Source: an uncultured Niabella sp.
GTDB taxonomy: Bacteria; Bacteroidota; Bacteroidia; Chitinophagales; Chitinophagaceae
DNA length: 64,000 bases
NCBI GenBank assembly: GCA_934486785.1
Contig: CAKSQK010000008.1
Span: forward strand, 1-64,000
Direction of reading: 5' to 3'
The position numbers and the translations under genes were made by a program. The notes under the pieces were generated by a model. The model did no database searches. It saw nothing but the letters and a program-made list of their open reading frames with translations, and had not been told where the DNA came from. Below are positions 8,542 to 15,808 of this stretch, in pieces (within the stretch, counting starts at the first letter, position 1; every line of letters starts with the position of its first letter).

Positions 8542-9465
8542 ATGTCGGTTACAAAAAAATACCTGAGCCTGATAAAGTTTTCGCATACCATTTTTGCGAT
8601 GCCTTTTGCTATGATCGGCTTTTTTTTGGGTGTGATGCATTATCACCAGCAAATGACTGCTATTGATGCAGCGGGGCATGCTTCATATTATGATTCTCTT
8701 GGCCAATATTTTGCCGGCCAGTGGTATATTTTTGTTTTAGTGGTGCTGTGCATGGTGTTTGCGCGCAGTGCGGCCATGGCTTTTAACCGTTATCTGGACA
8801 GGGCATTTGATGAAAAAAACCCGCGTACTGCCCTCAGGGAAATTCCCGCTGGGCTGCTCAAAGCCAATAGCGTACTGCTCTTTACCATAATTAATTGTGT
8901 GCTGTTTATTGCCTGCACTTTTTTTATCAATCGCATTTGCTTTTATCTTTCTCCTGTGGCCCTGGCCGTGATACTTGGTTATAGTTATACCAAGCGTTTT
9001 ACACCGCTTTGCCATTTGGTGCTGGGCCTGGGTTTATCTCTGGCGCCTATTGGCGCATACATGGCGGTAACAGGCAGGTTCGATTTGTTGCCGGTATTAT
9101 TTTCGTTTGCCGTTATTTTCTGGGTCAGTGGTTTTGATATTATTTATTCTTTGCAGGATGAAGATTTCGATAAAGCCGAAGGCCTTTACTCCATGCCTTC
9201 ATCGTTGGGAAAAGGCGGGGCCTTGCGTGTGTCGCAGTTGTTGCATGTGCTAAGCGCCGCCTGCGTAATTGCGGCAGGCTTTTATGCAGGCTTTGGCTGG
9301 CTGTACTGGATGGGTGTTGCAGTATTCTGCGGCATGCTTTTATATCAGCACAGTATTGTCAGGCCCCATGACCTGCGGCGTGTGAACCTTGCTTTTATGA
9401 CAGCCAATGGCATTGCATCGGTAGTGTTTGCTGTTTTTGTGATCGCTGACCTGTTTGCCAGATAA
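8542..9465 (+). CDS. UbiA-family polyprenyltransferase
   Basis: This integral membrane protein of 307 residues has about eight hydrophobic segments. It carries the two Asp-rich motifs of aromatic prenyltransferases, NRYLDRAFDEKNPRT and DEDFDKAEGLYSMPSSLG. UbiA-type enzymes attach a polyprenyl tail to an aromatic quinone precursor. In Bacteroidota, which make menaquinone, UbiA-like proteins sit beside MenA, so the natural acceptor here is uncertain. The ATG directly follows the stop codon of the TrmH-family gene, and ruvX follows 22 bases later, so the three probably form one transcript. Confidence 0.88.
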   Translation: MSVTKKYLSLIKFSHTIFAMPFAMIGFFLGVMHYHQQMTAIDAAGHASYYDSLGQYFAGQWYIFVLVVLCMVFARSAAMAFNRYLDRAFDEKNPRTALREIPAGLLKANSVLLFTIINCVLFIACTFFINRICFYLSPVALAVILGYSYTKRFTPLCHLVLGLGLSLAPIGAYMAVTGRFDLLPVLFSFAVIFWVSGFDIIYSLQDEDFDKAEGLYSMPSSLGKGGALRVSQLLHVLSAACVIAAGFYAGFGWLYWMGVAVFCGMLLYQHSIVRPHDLRRVNLAFMTANGIASVVFAVFVIADLFAR

Positions 9466-9487
9466 ATTATGCAAAGATTTTAAAAAC

Positions 9488-9898
9488 ATGGCCCGTATCA
9501 TTTGTATAGATTATGGTTTGAAACGTACCGGCATCGCCGTTACTGATCCTTTGCAAATCATTGCAACAGGTCTCACTACCATTGAATCGAAACAATTAAT
9601 ACCTTTTTTAAAAGATTATTTTTCAAAAGAAGCAGTGGAAAAAATTTTGATCGGCGAACCTAAAAACTGGGATGAAAGCGATACCCACGCCACCCCGCTT
9701 GTAAAAAAAGCCATTGCTGAACTGAAGAAAAATTTTCCGGCCATTCCCTTAGAAACCGTGGATGAACGATACACAAGTAAAATGGCCAAAGATGCTATGC
9801 TTGAAATGGGTTTGAAAAAAATGCAGCGGCGCAATAAAGCGCTGGTAGATGAAATTGCTGCCACCATCATGCTGCAGGAGTACCTGCAAAAAATATAA
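9488..9898 (+). CDS. ruvX: Putative Holliday junction resolvase / pre-16S rRNA nuclease RuvX (YqgF)
   Basis: The 136-residue protein has the RNase H-like YqgF fold. It shows the N-terminal DYGLKRTGIAVTD motif with the first acidic ligand, the LIGEPKNWD strand, the VDERYTSKMA motif, and a C-terminal DEIAATIMLQEYL with the last acidic residue. YqgF homologs process the 5' end of 16S rRNA in E. coli and have been proposed to cleave Holliday junctions. An in-frame start at 9455 inside the preceding gene is rejected, because homologs begin at the MARIICIDYG segment used here. Confidence 0.93.
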   Translation: MARIICIDYGLKRTGIAVTDPLQIIATGLTTIESKQLIPFLKDYFSKEAVEKILIGEPKNWDESDTHATPLVKKAIAELKKNFPAIPLETVDERYTSKMAKDAMLEMGLKKMQRRNKALVDEIAATIMLQEYLQKI

Positions 9899-9943
9899 TG
9901 ATCATACAACAGGCACCCATTGCACATTAAAAAAATGCAGGCC

Positions 9944-9975
9944 TTTTGAAAAAGCGCTTTTTAGGCCTACCTTTG
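9944..9975 (+). promoter_or_regulatory. Promoter of def
   Basis: TTTTG at 9944-9948, a 19-base spacer, and TACCTTTG at 9968-9975 match the Bacteroidota sigma-ABfr consensus exactly. Transcription would start near 9980, 14 bases before the ATG at 9994. This rules out the longer reading frame that opens at 9946 inside the promoter. Confidence 0.85.
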
Positions 9976-9993
9976 CCCACTAATTTTTTTATT

Positions 9994-10572
9994 ATGATCC
10001 TTCCAATAGTTGCATACGGCAACCCGGTTTTAAGAAAAGTGGCTGATGAAATTGATGCCGGCTATCCCGGCCTGCAAACGCTGATTGAAAATATGTGGGA
10101 AACCATGTATAACAGCAATGGCGTGGGTTTGGCTGCGCCACAGGTAAACAAGCCCATCAGGCTGTTTGTGGTAGACAGTACCCAGATCATTGATAACCTG
10201 GAAGATGATGAAAAGGATTTGTACCCCGGCGATGAAGGCATCAAACAGGTTTTTATCAACGCGCATGTAGATGAGCTTGATGGCGAACCCTGGCTGTATA
10301 ACGAAGGCTGCCTGAGCATCCCAAAGATCAGGGAAGATGTGAAAAGGCATGAAACCGTTACCATTACTTTCGACGATGAAAATTTTCAGCAGCACAGCAA
10401 AACTTTCAGCGGCATTACTGCCCGCATCATACTGCACGAGTACGATCACATTGAAGGAAAATTATTTATTGATCACCTCACACCACTCAAACGCAAGCTG
10501 CTGAAAAGTAAGCTCAACGATATTTCTAAAGGAAAAATTAAGGTTGATTACAGGATGGCTTTTAATGGCTGA
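9994..10572 (+). CDS. def: Peptide deformylase
   Basis: Deformylase removes the formyl group from the N-terminal Met of new proteins, using a metal held by one Cys and two His. All three motifs are present: GVGLAAPQV (about 43-51), EGCLSIP with the Cys ligand (about 104-110) and LHEYDHIEG with both His ligands and the catalytic Glu (about 147-155). The 192-residue length is normal. The start at MILPIVAYG is chosen because the promoter lies just upstream. A strong hairpin follows the gene. Confidence 0.97.
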   Translation: MILPIVAYGNPVLRKVADEIDAGYPGLQTLIENMWETMYNSNGVGLAAPQVNKPIRLFVVDSTQIIDNLEDDEKDLYPGDEGIKQVFINAHVDELDGEPWLYNEGCLSIPKIREDVKRHETVTITFDDENFQQHSKTFSGITARIILHEYDHIEGKLFIDHLTPLKRKLLKSKLNDISKGKIKVDYRMAFNG

Positions 10573-10609
10573 TCAGTTTGCGATAGCCGAGTACTATATT
10601 ATAATAAGA

Positions 10610-10637
10610 AATGCCACCCATGAAAGAGGGTGGCATT
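10610..10637. terminator. Terminator between convergent def and frnE-like genes
   Basis: AATGCCACCC pairs perfectly over ten base pairs with GGGTGGCATT around an eight-base loop. Neither side has a perfect T run, but the hairpin lies exactly between two convergent genes and may serve both. Confidence 0.7.
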
Positions 10638-10660
10638 CCAAATAAACATAAGCCTAAATA

Positions 10661-11386
10661 TTAATTGCATACTCCGTCAGGCGTGCAGGCGGGACCTTCA
10701 GATAATTCTAACTGAACCACCGGATTTGCCTTGCGCCATTCGGCAAATGATTTTTGCAGTGTATTTAAAAATACTTCCACAGGCTGAGCGCCGGAAACAG
10801 CGTATTTCCTGTCGAACACAAAAAACGGTACGCCCGACACACCAATTTGCCTGGCTTCCAACATATCCTGGTTTGCCAGGTAAGCATATTGGTCATTGGT
10901 TATAGCATCCTGCACTTCTTCTTCTGTAAGGCCGGCTTTTTTACCAATGTTTACCAGCGTGGTGTTATTGCCCACGTCAAGCCCTTCCATAAAATGTGCA
11001 GTGAAAAAAGCTTCTTCAATTGCATCTCCCAGGCCTTTGCTCTTTGCTTTTTGAATAACCCGGTGTGCTTTAAATGTATTGGCAGCAACGGCCTTATTAA
11101 AATCAATTTCAAGCCCCGCTTTTTTAGCCATCTGTGCAGCGCCTGCTGTCATTTGTCCAGCCTGCTCAGCGCTCAATCCTTTTGAAGCGGCCAAATATTC
11201 CTGTACACTTTGTTTGCCATTCAGATCTTCAGGAACAGAAGGATCAAGTTGAAAACTTTTCCATTCCAACTCTATGTTTGCGGCATCGCCAAACTGTTGT
11301 ATAGCCTGTTCGTAGTGCCTTTTACCAATAAAACAGAAGGGGCACATTACATCGCTCCAAACTTCCACTTTCATTTTATTTGTCAT
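10661..11386 (-). CDS. DsbA-family oxidoreductase, FrnE-like
   Basis: The 241-residue protein has the thioredoxin-fold active site CPFC at residues 15-18, right after strand VEVWSDVM. The cis-Pro region VSGVPFFVFDRKYAVSGAQP lies near residue 180-200. This matches the FrnE subfamily of DsbA-like proteins. There is no signal peptide, so it is cytoplasmic; the role is probably disulfide exchange or isomerization, with substrate unknown. It stands as a single gene between the def terminator and radC. Confidence 0.92.
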   Translation of the reverse strand: MTNKMKVEVWSDVMCPFCFIGKRHYEQAIQQFGDAANIELEWKSFQLDPSVPEDLNGKQSVQEYLAASKGLSAEQAGQMTAGAAQMAKKAGLEIDFNKAVAANTFKAHRVIQKAKSKGLGDAIEEAFFTAHFMEGLDVGNNTTLVNIGKKAGLTEEEVQDAITNDQYAYLANQDMLEARQIGVSGVPFFVFDRKYAVSGAQPVEVFLNTLQKSFAEWRKANPVVQLELSEGPACTPDGVCN

Positions 11387-11561
11387 ATCTTGTGTTTACT
11401 TCATTAACAATTCAGGCGCGTAAATGTTCTTGGCCCATACAGCCAGTGCAGTAATCCGTGGGGCCTGCCATAATGTGCAACATTACCGTTTTTATTTGTG
11501 GTCTCTGTAGGCCGGTAATATCTGTTATGTTTTAAAATGGTGAATAGGCGTATAGTGTTGA

Positions 11562-12251
11562 TTATATAAGCCCTTCTTCGGCAAAACTGTAAAAGCCTTC
11601 ATCGCTCACAATAATATGGTCAATCACTTTGATGTCAACCAGTTCGGCAGCCTGCTTTATTTTATCTGTAAGTACCTGGTCGGCGTGGCTTGGCTTTAAA
11701 TTTCCGGATGGATGGTTGTGGCAAAGCACAATTTTTACGGCACCTTTTTCAAGAGCTTTGCGCAATATAACCCTGGCGTCGGCAACCGTGCCGGTTATTC
11801 CGCCTTCGCTTACCACTTCAAAGCCCACAATTTTAAGGGCATGGTTTAAATACAGCACTGCAAACACTTCCCGCGTCAGGTCTTTGAATTTTTCCTGTAA
11901 AAATCTTGCAATTTCATCCGGGCTGCTGGCCGCATTTTTTTGAACAAGGTTGCCGCCCTGCCTGCGCCTGCCCAGCTCTAATGCCGCAGCAATGGTTACG
12001 GCTTTTGCTTCGCCAATACCTTTTACGGTCATCAGGTTGGCCAGCGAAAGTTTGCCCAGTTCGTTCAGGTTATCGTTGCCCAGCCTTAGTATTTCTCTCG
12101 CCAGGTCAAGCGCCGATTTTTTTGTGGTTCCGTTGTGTATTAAAATAGCCAGCAGCTCGCTGTTGCTTAGTTTATCTGCGCCAAGTTCAATTAGTTTTTC
12201 CCGGGGGCGATCGTCTTTAGCCCAGTGCTTAATGGTGTTTTTTGGTTCCAT
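11562..12251 (-). CDS. radC: RadC-family JAB/MPN+ protein
   Basis: The 229-residue protein has the usual layout: an N-terminal UPF0758 region (SNSELLAILIHNGT), a helix-hairpin-helix segment LMTVKGIGEAKAVTIAAALELGRR at about 69-92, and a C-terminal metalloprotease-like JAMM domain. That domain has the metal ligands HNHPSG followed by Asp (about 178-190). The family was named for DNA repair, but that role in E. coli was withdrawn and the true function is unknown. The metal site is intact here. This full-length chromosomal copy looks like the core paralog and not the mobile-element type. Confidence 0.93.
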   Translation of the reverse strand: MEPKNTIKHWAKDDRPREKLIELGADKLSNSELLAILIHNGTTKKSALDLAREILRLGNDNLNELGKLSLANLMTVKGIGEAKAVTIAAALELGRRRQGGNLVQKNAASSPDEIARFLQEKFKDLTREVFAVLYLNHALKIVGFEVVSEGGITGTVADARVILRKALEKGAVKIVLCHNHPSGNLKPSHADQVLTDKIKQAAELVDIKVIDHIIVSDEGFYSFAEEGLI

Positions 12252-12406
12252 ACAACAAGCCAGTCAAATTTTTTATGATTGATAATAAACGCAGAAGCCG
12301 ATAGCGATCTGGTGTTTCATTCAGCCTGTTCAAATTTAATTGAAATTGTTTGCATGCACGTAAAAGAATGTTTTTCAGCACAAAATTATTTCTTCTGATT
12401 TTCGTC

Positions 12407-12437
12407 TTGACTTTTGCAGTTGATATCAATATCTTCG
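12407..12437 (+). promoter_or_regulatory. Probable promoter of prs
   Basis: TTG at 12407-12409, a 20-base spacer and TATCTTCG at 12430-12437 approach the Bacteroidota consensus with one mismatch in the -7 box. Transcription would start near 12442, about 33 bases before the prs ATG. Confidence 0.5.
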
Positions 12438-12474
12438 CTGCCTGAATTCTTAATTTCTTACTAATATAATCGCT

Positions 12475-13434
12475 ATGCAATCAAGCATTCATGCTGCAAA
12501 AATCTTTTCAGGATCTGCTTCTAAAGAACTTACGGAACAAATTTGTGAAAGCTATGGCTGTAAAGTGGGCCAGGTAAATATTCAAAAGTTTATTGACGGA
12601 GAGATCTCTACCAATTACCTTGAAAGCGTTCGCGGAGATTATATTTTTCTGGTACAAAGCACTTTTTCACCGTCTGACAACCTGATGGAGCTGCTGCTGA
12701 TGATTGACGCGGCCAAACGCGCATCTGCTTACAAAGTAATAGCAGTAATTCCTTATTACGGTTATGCGCGGCAAGACAGAAAAGACCGTCCGCGCGTGGC
12801 CATTGGAAGCAAGCTGGTGGCCAACATGCTGGTTGCCGCTGGTGCAGACAGGGTAATTACCATGGATTTACATGCTCCGCAAATACAGGGATATTTTGAT
12901 ATACCTGTAGACCACCTTGACAGCCACGCTGTTTTTATCCCTTACATTGAGAAATTACAGTTGGAAAACCTTACCTTTGCGGCCCCCGACGTGGGCGCAA
13001 CACACCGCATCAGGGAAATTGCCAGCTATTTTAATGTAGAAATGGTGATATGCGATAAGCATCGGAAAAGGGCCAACGAGGTTTCGAGCATGACGCTGAT
13101 AGGAGAGGTGGAAGACAGGGACGTGGTTATTATTGATGACATTTGCGATACGGCAGGCACACTTGCCAAATGCGCGGGGCTGATCAAGGAAAAAGGCGCC
13201 AGAAGTGTAAGGGCAATGGTTACACATCCACTGTTAAGCGGTAATGCGTACGAAAATATTGAAAAAAGTGTGCTGGAAGAAATTGTGGTATGCAACACCA
13301 TCCCGCTTAAAAAACAAAGCCCTAAAATTAAGGTGGTGTCTGTTGCAGAAATTTTTGCCACTACCATTAAGCACGCTTATGAGAACAAAAGCATCACAAG
13401 CCTTTTTGTTCACTCAAATTTGAAAAAGACGTAA
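12475..13434 (+). CDS. prs: Ribose-phosphate pyrophosphokinase
   Basis: This cytosolic enzyme converts ribose 5-phosphate and ATP into PRPP, the precursor of nucleotides, histidine and tryptophan. Family motifs are intact: IQKFIDGEI, the ATP-binding YYGYARQDRK (about 98-107), MDLHAPQIQGYF (about 130-141) and the PRPP loop VVIIDDICDTAGT (about 217-229). At 319 residues it is full length. rplY begins 20 bases after the stop codon, and the pair ends at a shared terminator, so they form an operon. Confidence 0.97.
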   Translation: MQSSIHAAKIFSGSASKELTEQICESYGCKVGQVNIQKFIDGEISTNYLESVRGDYIFLVQSTFSPSDNLMELLLMIDAAKRASAYKVIAVIPYYGYARQDRKDRPRVAIGSKLVANMLVAAGADRVITMDLHAPQIQGYFDIPVDHLDSHAVFIPYIEKLQLENLTFAAPDVGATHRIREIASYFNVEMVICDKHRKRANEVSSMTLIGEVEDRDVVIIDDICDTAGTLAKCAGLIKEKGARSVRAMVTHPLLSGNAYENIEKSVLEEIVVCNTIPLKKQSPKIKVVSVAEIFATTIKHAYENKSITSLFVHSNLKKT

Positions 13435-13454
13435 AATTTAAAACAACATAAAAA

Positions 13455-14042
13455 ATGAAAACAATTACAATCGAAGGACAACTGAGGACCGAGTTTGGCA
13501 AATCAGCCACCCGCCAGGTTCGCTCTCAGGGGCACGTGCCTGCTGTAATTTACGGGGGTGCTAAAGAGGTGAGCTTCAGTGCACCTGCTTCAGCGTTTAA
13601 AGGTTTGGTTTACACTCCAAACTTTCAGTTAGCAGACGTGCATATTGACGGCGCACATTACAAATGCATTTTAAAAGATCTGCAGTTTGACAAAGTAACA
13701 GACGAACTCATACACGTTGATCTTTTGGAGCTGGTTGAAAATAAAAAAGTGATCGCCACCATTCCCTTAAAATTTACCGGTACGGCAAAAGGCGCAAGAG
13801 AAGGCGGCCGTTTTGTACCAAAGATCAAAGCAGTAAAAGTGAAAACCTATCCTAAGGATTTACAGGAAGTAATAGAAGTGCCTGTGGATACACTTGAGAT
13901 CAATGCCAACATCAGGGTTGAAGATATTGTGGCGCCGAATATGGAAATTCTCAACTCCCCGCGTATCCCAATTGCTTCTGTGGTAATGACAAGGCAGTTA
14001 AAGCAGGAAGAAGCTGCTGCTGCAAAAGAAGCTAAAAAATAA
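13455..14042 (+). CDS. rplY: Ribosomal protein bL25, long (CTC/TL5) form
   Basis: This protein binds 5S rRNA in the large ribosomal subunit. The 195 residues contain the N-terminal L25 RNA-binding domain (FGKSATRQVRSQGHVPAVIYGG, shown by VPAVIYGG at about 29-36) and the C-terminal beta domain of the long CTC form (PLKFTGTAKGAREGG ... VPVDTLEINANIRVEDI). A lysine- and alanine-rich tail ends the protein. The order prs-rplY-pth is a common bacterial gene arrangement and supports the call. Confidence 0.96.
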   Translation: MKTITIEGQLRTEFGKSATRQVRSQGHVPAVIYGGAKEVSFSAPASAFKGLVYTPNFQLADVHIDGAHYKCILKDLQFDKVTDELIHVDLLELVENKKVIATIPLKFTGTAKGAREGGRFVPKIKAVKVKTYPKDLQEVIEVPVDTLEINANIRVEDIVAPNMEILNSPRIPIASVVMTRQLKQEEAAAAKEAKK

Positions 14043-14067
14043 TCTATTTTTTTAAATTATAAAAAAG

Positions 14068-14096
14068 CCTGCATCATACCAATGCAGGTTTTTTTA
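14068..14096 (+). terminator. Terminator of prs-rplY
   Basis: CCTGCAT (14068-14074) pairs with ATGCAGG (14082-14088) around a seven-base loop and is followed by an uninterrupted T run. It lies between rplY and pth. Confidence 0.88.
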
Positions 14097-14097
14097 T

Positions 14098-14105
14098 TAT
14101 TTTTG
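14098..14105 (+). promoter_or_regulatory. Possible -7 box of pth
   Basis: TATTTTTG matches TAnnTTTG and ends three bases before the pth ATG. It partly overlaps the end of the terminator's T run. If used, it gives a leaderless pth mRNA. No -33 match is evident. Confidence 0.4.
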
Positions 14106-14108
14106 GCC

Positions 14109-14687
14109 ATGAAGTTTTTAATTGTGGGGCTTGGAAACATAGGCGCCGAATATGCCAATACAAGGCATAATATTGGCTTTGATGTGGTGGGCGCTTTTGT
14201 GCAAAAGCACGGCGGCACTTTTCGCAGCGACAGGCTGGCCTACGTTTCAGAAGTTAAATGGAAAGGGAGGATTTTTGTTTGCATTTGCCCCACCACATAC
14301 ATGAACCTGAGCGGAAAAGCCGTAAAATACTGGCTTGATAAAGAAAAACTGCTACCCGGTCAAAGCCTTGTGGTGGTTGACGAAGTGGCGCTTCCCCTTT
14401 CAAAAATAAGACTGCGCGGCAGCGGCAGCGACGGCGGGCATAATGGCTTAAGAAGCATTCAGGCATCAATCAATAGCATTGATTATCCAAGATTGAGATT
14501 TGGCATTGGCAACGATTTTCCTAAGGGTATGCAGGCAGATTTTGTACTTGGCAAATGGCGGAAAGAAGAAGAACCTTTGGTAAAACTGAAAATAGAAAAA
14601 TCGGTTGAAGCCATAGAAATTTTTGCCACCCGCGGCATTAATGCAGCAATGAATTCGATAAATAATCAGGAATTTGTTATAAATTAG
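14109..14687 (+). CDS. pth: Peptidyl-tRNA hydrolase
   Basis: Pth frees tRNA from peptidyl-tRNA released by stalled ribosomes. Key residues are present: the N-terminal FLIVGLGNIGAEYANTRHNIGF with catalytic His in TRHN, PTTYMNLSGKAV, the Asp in VVVDEVALP, and GSGSDGGHNGLRSI. The length of 192 residues is normal. An in-frame start at 14082 is rejected because it would lie in the preceding terminator hairpin, and homologs begin at MKFLIVGLGN. The fumarylacetoacetase-family gene starts 25 bases downstream. Confidence 0.96.
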   Translation: MKFLIVGLGNIGAEYANTRHNIGFDVVGAFVQKHGGTFRSDRLAYVSEVKWKGRIFVCICPTTYMNLSGKAVKYWLDKEKLLPGQSLVVVDEVALPLSKIRLRGSGSDGGHNGLRSIQASINSIDYPRLRFGIGNDFPKGMQADFVLGKWRKEEEPLVKLKIEKSVEAIEIFATRGINAAMNSINNQEFVIN

Positions 14688-14712
14688 TGTTTCAACTGCA
14701 AACCAAACTTTT

Positions 14713-15324
14713 ATGAAAATCTTTTGTATCGGCAGAAATTATATAGATCATGTGAAAGAACTGGGTAACGATGTGCCGGAAGAACCCGTGGTTTTTTTAA
14801 AACCCAAAAGCGCTTTATTAAAACCACACCTGCCTTTTTACTATCCTGAGTTTACAAATGAATTACATTACGAAGCCGAACTGGTATTGCGCATATCAAA
14901 AAACGGGCGCTACATCAACCGCCGGTATGCTTACCAGTATTATGATGCCATAACGATTGGCATTGATTTTACAGCAAGAGATTTACAAAACGAACTGAAA
15001 CGCAAAGGCCTTCCGTGGGAGAAAGCCAAAGCATGGGATAACTCGGCAGTAATTGGTAAATGGCGCTCCGTGGGCGATTTTATAAACCGCAAAGAAATTC
15101 GCTTTGGCCTGTACAAAAATGGTGATCTGGTACAGCACACCCACTCGGGCAAAATGATCTTTAGTTTTGAGTCCATCCTGGTTAACCTTTCTAAATATTT
15201 TACCCTCAACATTGGCGATATTGTATTTACCGGCACACCCGAAGGCGTTGGCGAAGTGCTTCCCGGGGATGAGCTGGAAGCCATACTTGAAGATGAGAGC
15301 ATACTAAGCTTAACCGTAGAATAA
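14713..15324 (+). CDS. Fumarylacetoacetate hydrolase-family protein
   Basis: The 203-residue protein is a short FAH-fold enzyme of the FAHD1 type. It shows the opening FCIGRNYIDHVKELGND, the metal-binding acidic residues in LHYEAELVLRI, IGIDFTARDLQ, and the closing FTGTPEGVGEVLPGD. Family members hydrolyse or decarboxylate acylpyruvates, and some act on oxaloacetate. The exact substrate cannot be read from the sequence. It follows pth closely and may be co-transcribed with it. Confidence 0.9.
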   Translation: MKIFCIGRNYIDHVKELGNDVPEEPVVFLKPKSALLKPHLPFYYPEFTNELHYEAELVLRISKNGRYINRRYAYQYYDAITIGIDFTARDLQNELKRKGLPWEKAKAWDNSAVIGKWRSVGDFINRKEIRFGLYKNGDLVQHTHSGKMIFSFESILVNLSKYFTLNIGDIVFTGTPEGVGEVLPGDELEAILEDESILSLTVE

Positions 15325-15353
15325 AATCATCAGCCTCATTTTATAGCAAACTT

Positions 15354-15385
15354 TTTGGTAGTGTAAAAGGACACGCATAAATTTG
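15354..15385 (+). promoter_or_regulatory. Promoter of the His-rich small protein / TonB receptor unit
   Basis: TTTG at 15354-15357, preceded by more T, then a 20-base spacer and TAAATTTG at 15378-15385 match the Bacteroidota consensus. Transcription should begin near 15390. This excludes the TTG at 15383 as a start codon for the next gene. Confidence 0.75.
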
Positions 15386-15451
15386 CAACTCTGTTTCAAA
15401 AAAATAATATTGGTATTTCCTCTTTCCATAAAAAAAACTGGTGCGCTGATC

Positions 15452-15739
15452 ATGCTGTTGGTATTTATGATCAGCATTACACCCAAACTTTATTTTCACC
15501 ATGCGCTTTCACACCATGAGGATGAATTATTTGCCAGCAGCGCTGATGAACAGTTAACCACCCGGCATAATAACTGTGGCTTTGTAAATGTGGTGGCTGT
15601 TACGCCCTTTATCACAACCGCATCCGGCAGCGTATGGCACAGTATTAAAGTATTTCCTGTTTTTAACGAAGAAGTTCCCACCTTTTACAAGCGGGTTCCG
15701 GCGCTTTGCCACACATTACGAGGCCCGCCCGTTGCATAA
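15452..15739 (+). CDS. Small exported His-containing protein upstream of a TonB receptor
   Basis: This is a 95-residue protein of unknown family. It opens with a hydrophobic segment (MLLVFMISITPKLYF) that looks like a signal or anchor. Directly behind comes a His/acidic patch HHALSHHEDE suited to metal binding, and the end is RGPPVA. The start is uncertain: the ATG at 15452 is used, a TTG at 15410 would add a Lys-containing N terminus, and anything before about 15390 lies in the promoter. The gene sits 69 bases ahead of a TonB receptor with a His-rich loop, so a shared role in metal handling is inferred. Confidence 0.6.
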   Translation: MLLVFMISITPKLYFHHALSHHEDELFASSADEQLTTRHNNCGFVNVVAVTPFITTASGSVWHSIKVFPVFNEEVPTFYKRVPALCHTLRGPPVA

Positions 15740-15808
15740 TTTGTTTTAGCTCTTCTTATTGATGAATGGCCAGTGGCCACATGCTTTTCATGCTACCAAA
15801 AACAATTT

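Noticed and set aside
8173..8679. Minus-strand frame of 168 codons across the TrmH-family and UbiA genes
   Set aside because: It is antisense to two genes with clear family motifs and has no recognisable feature of its own.
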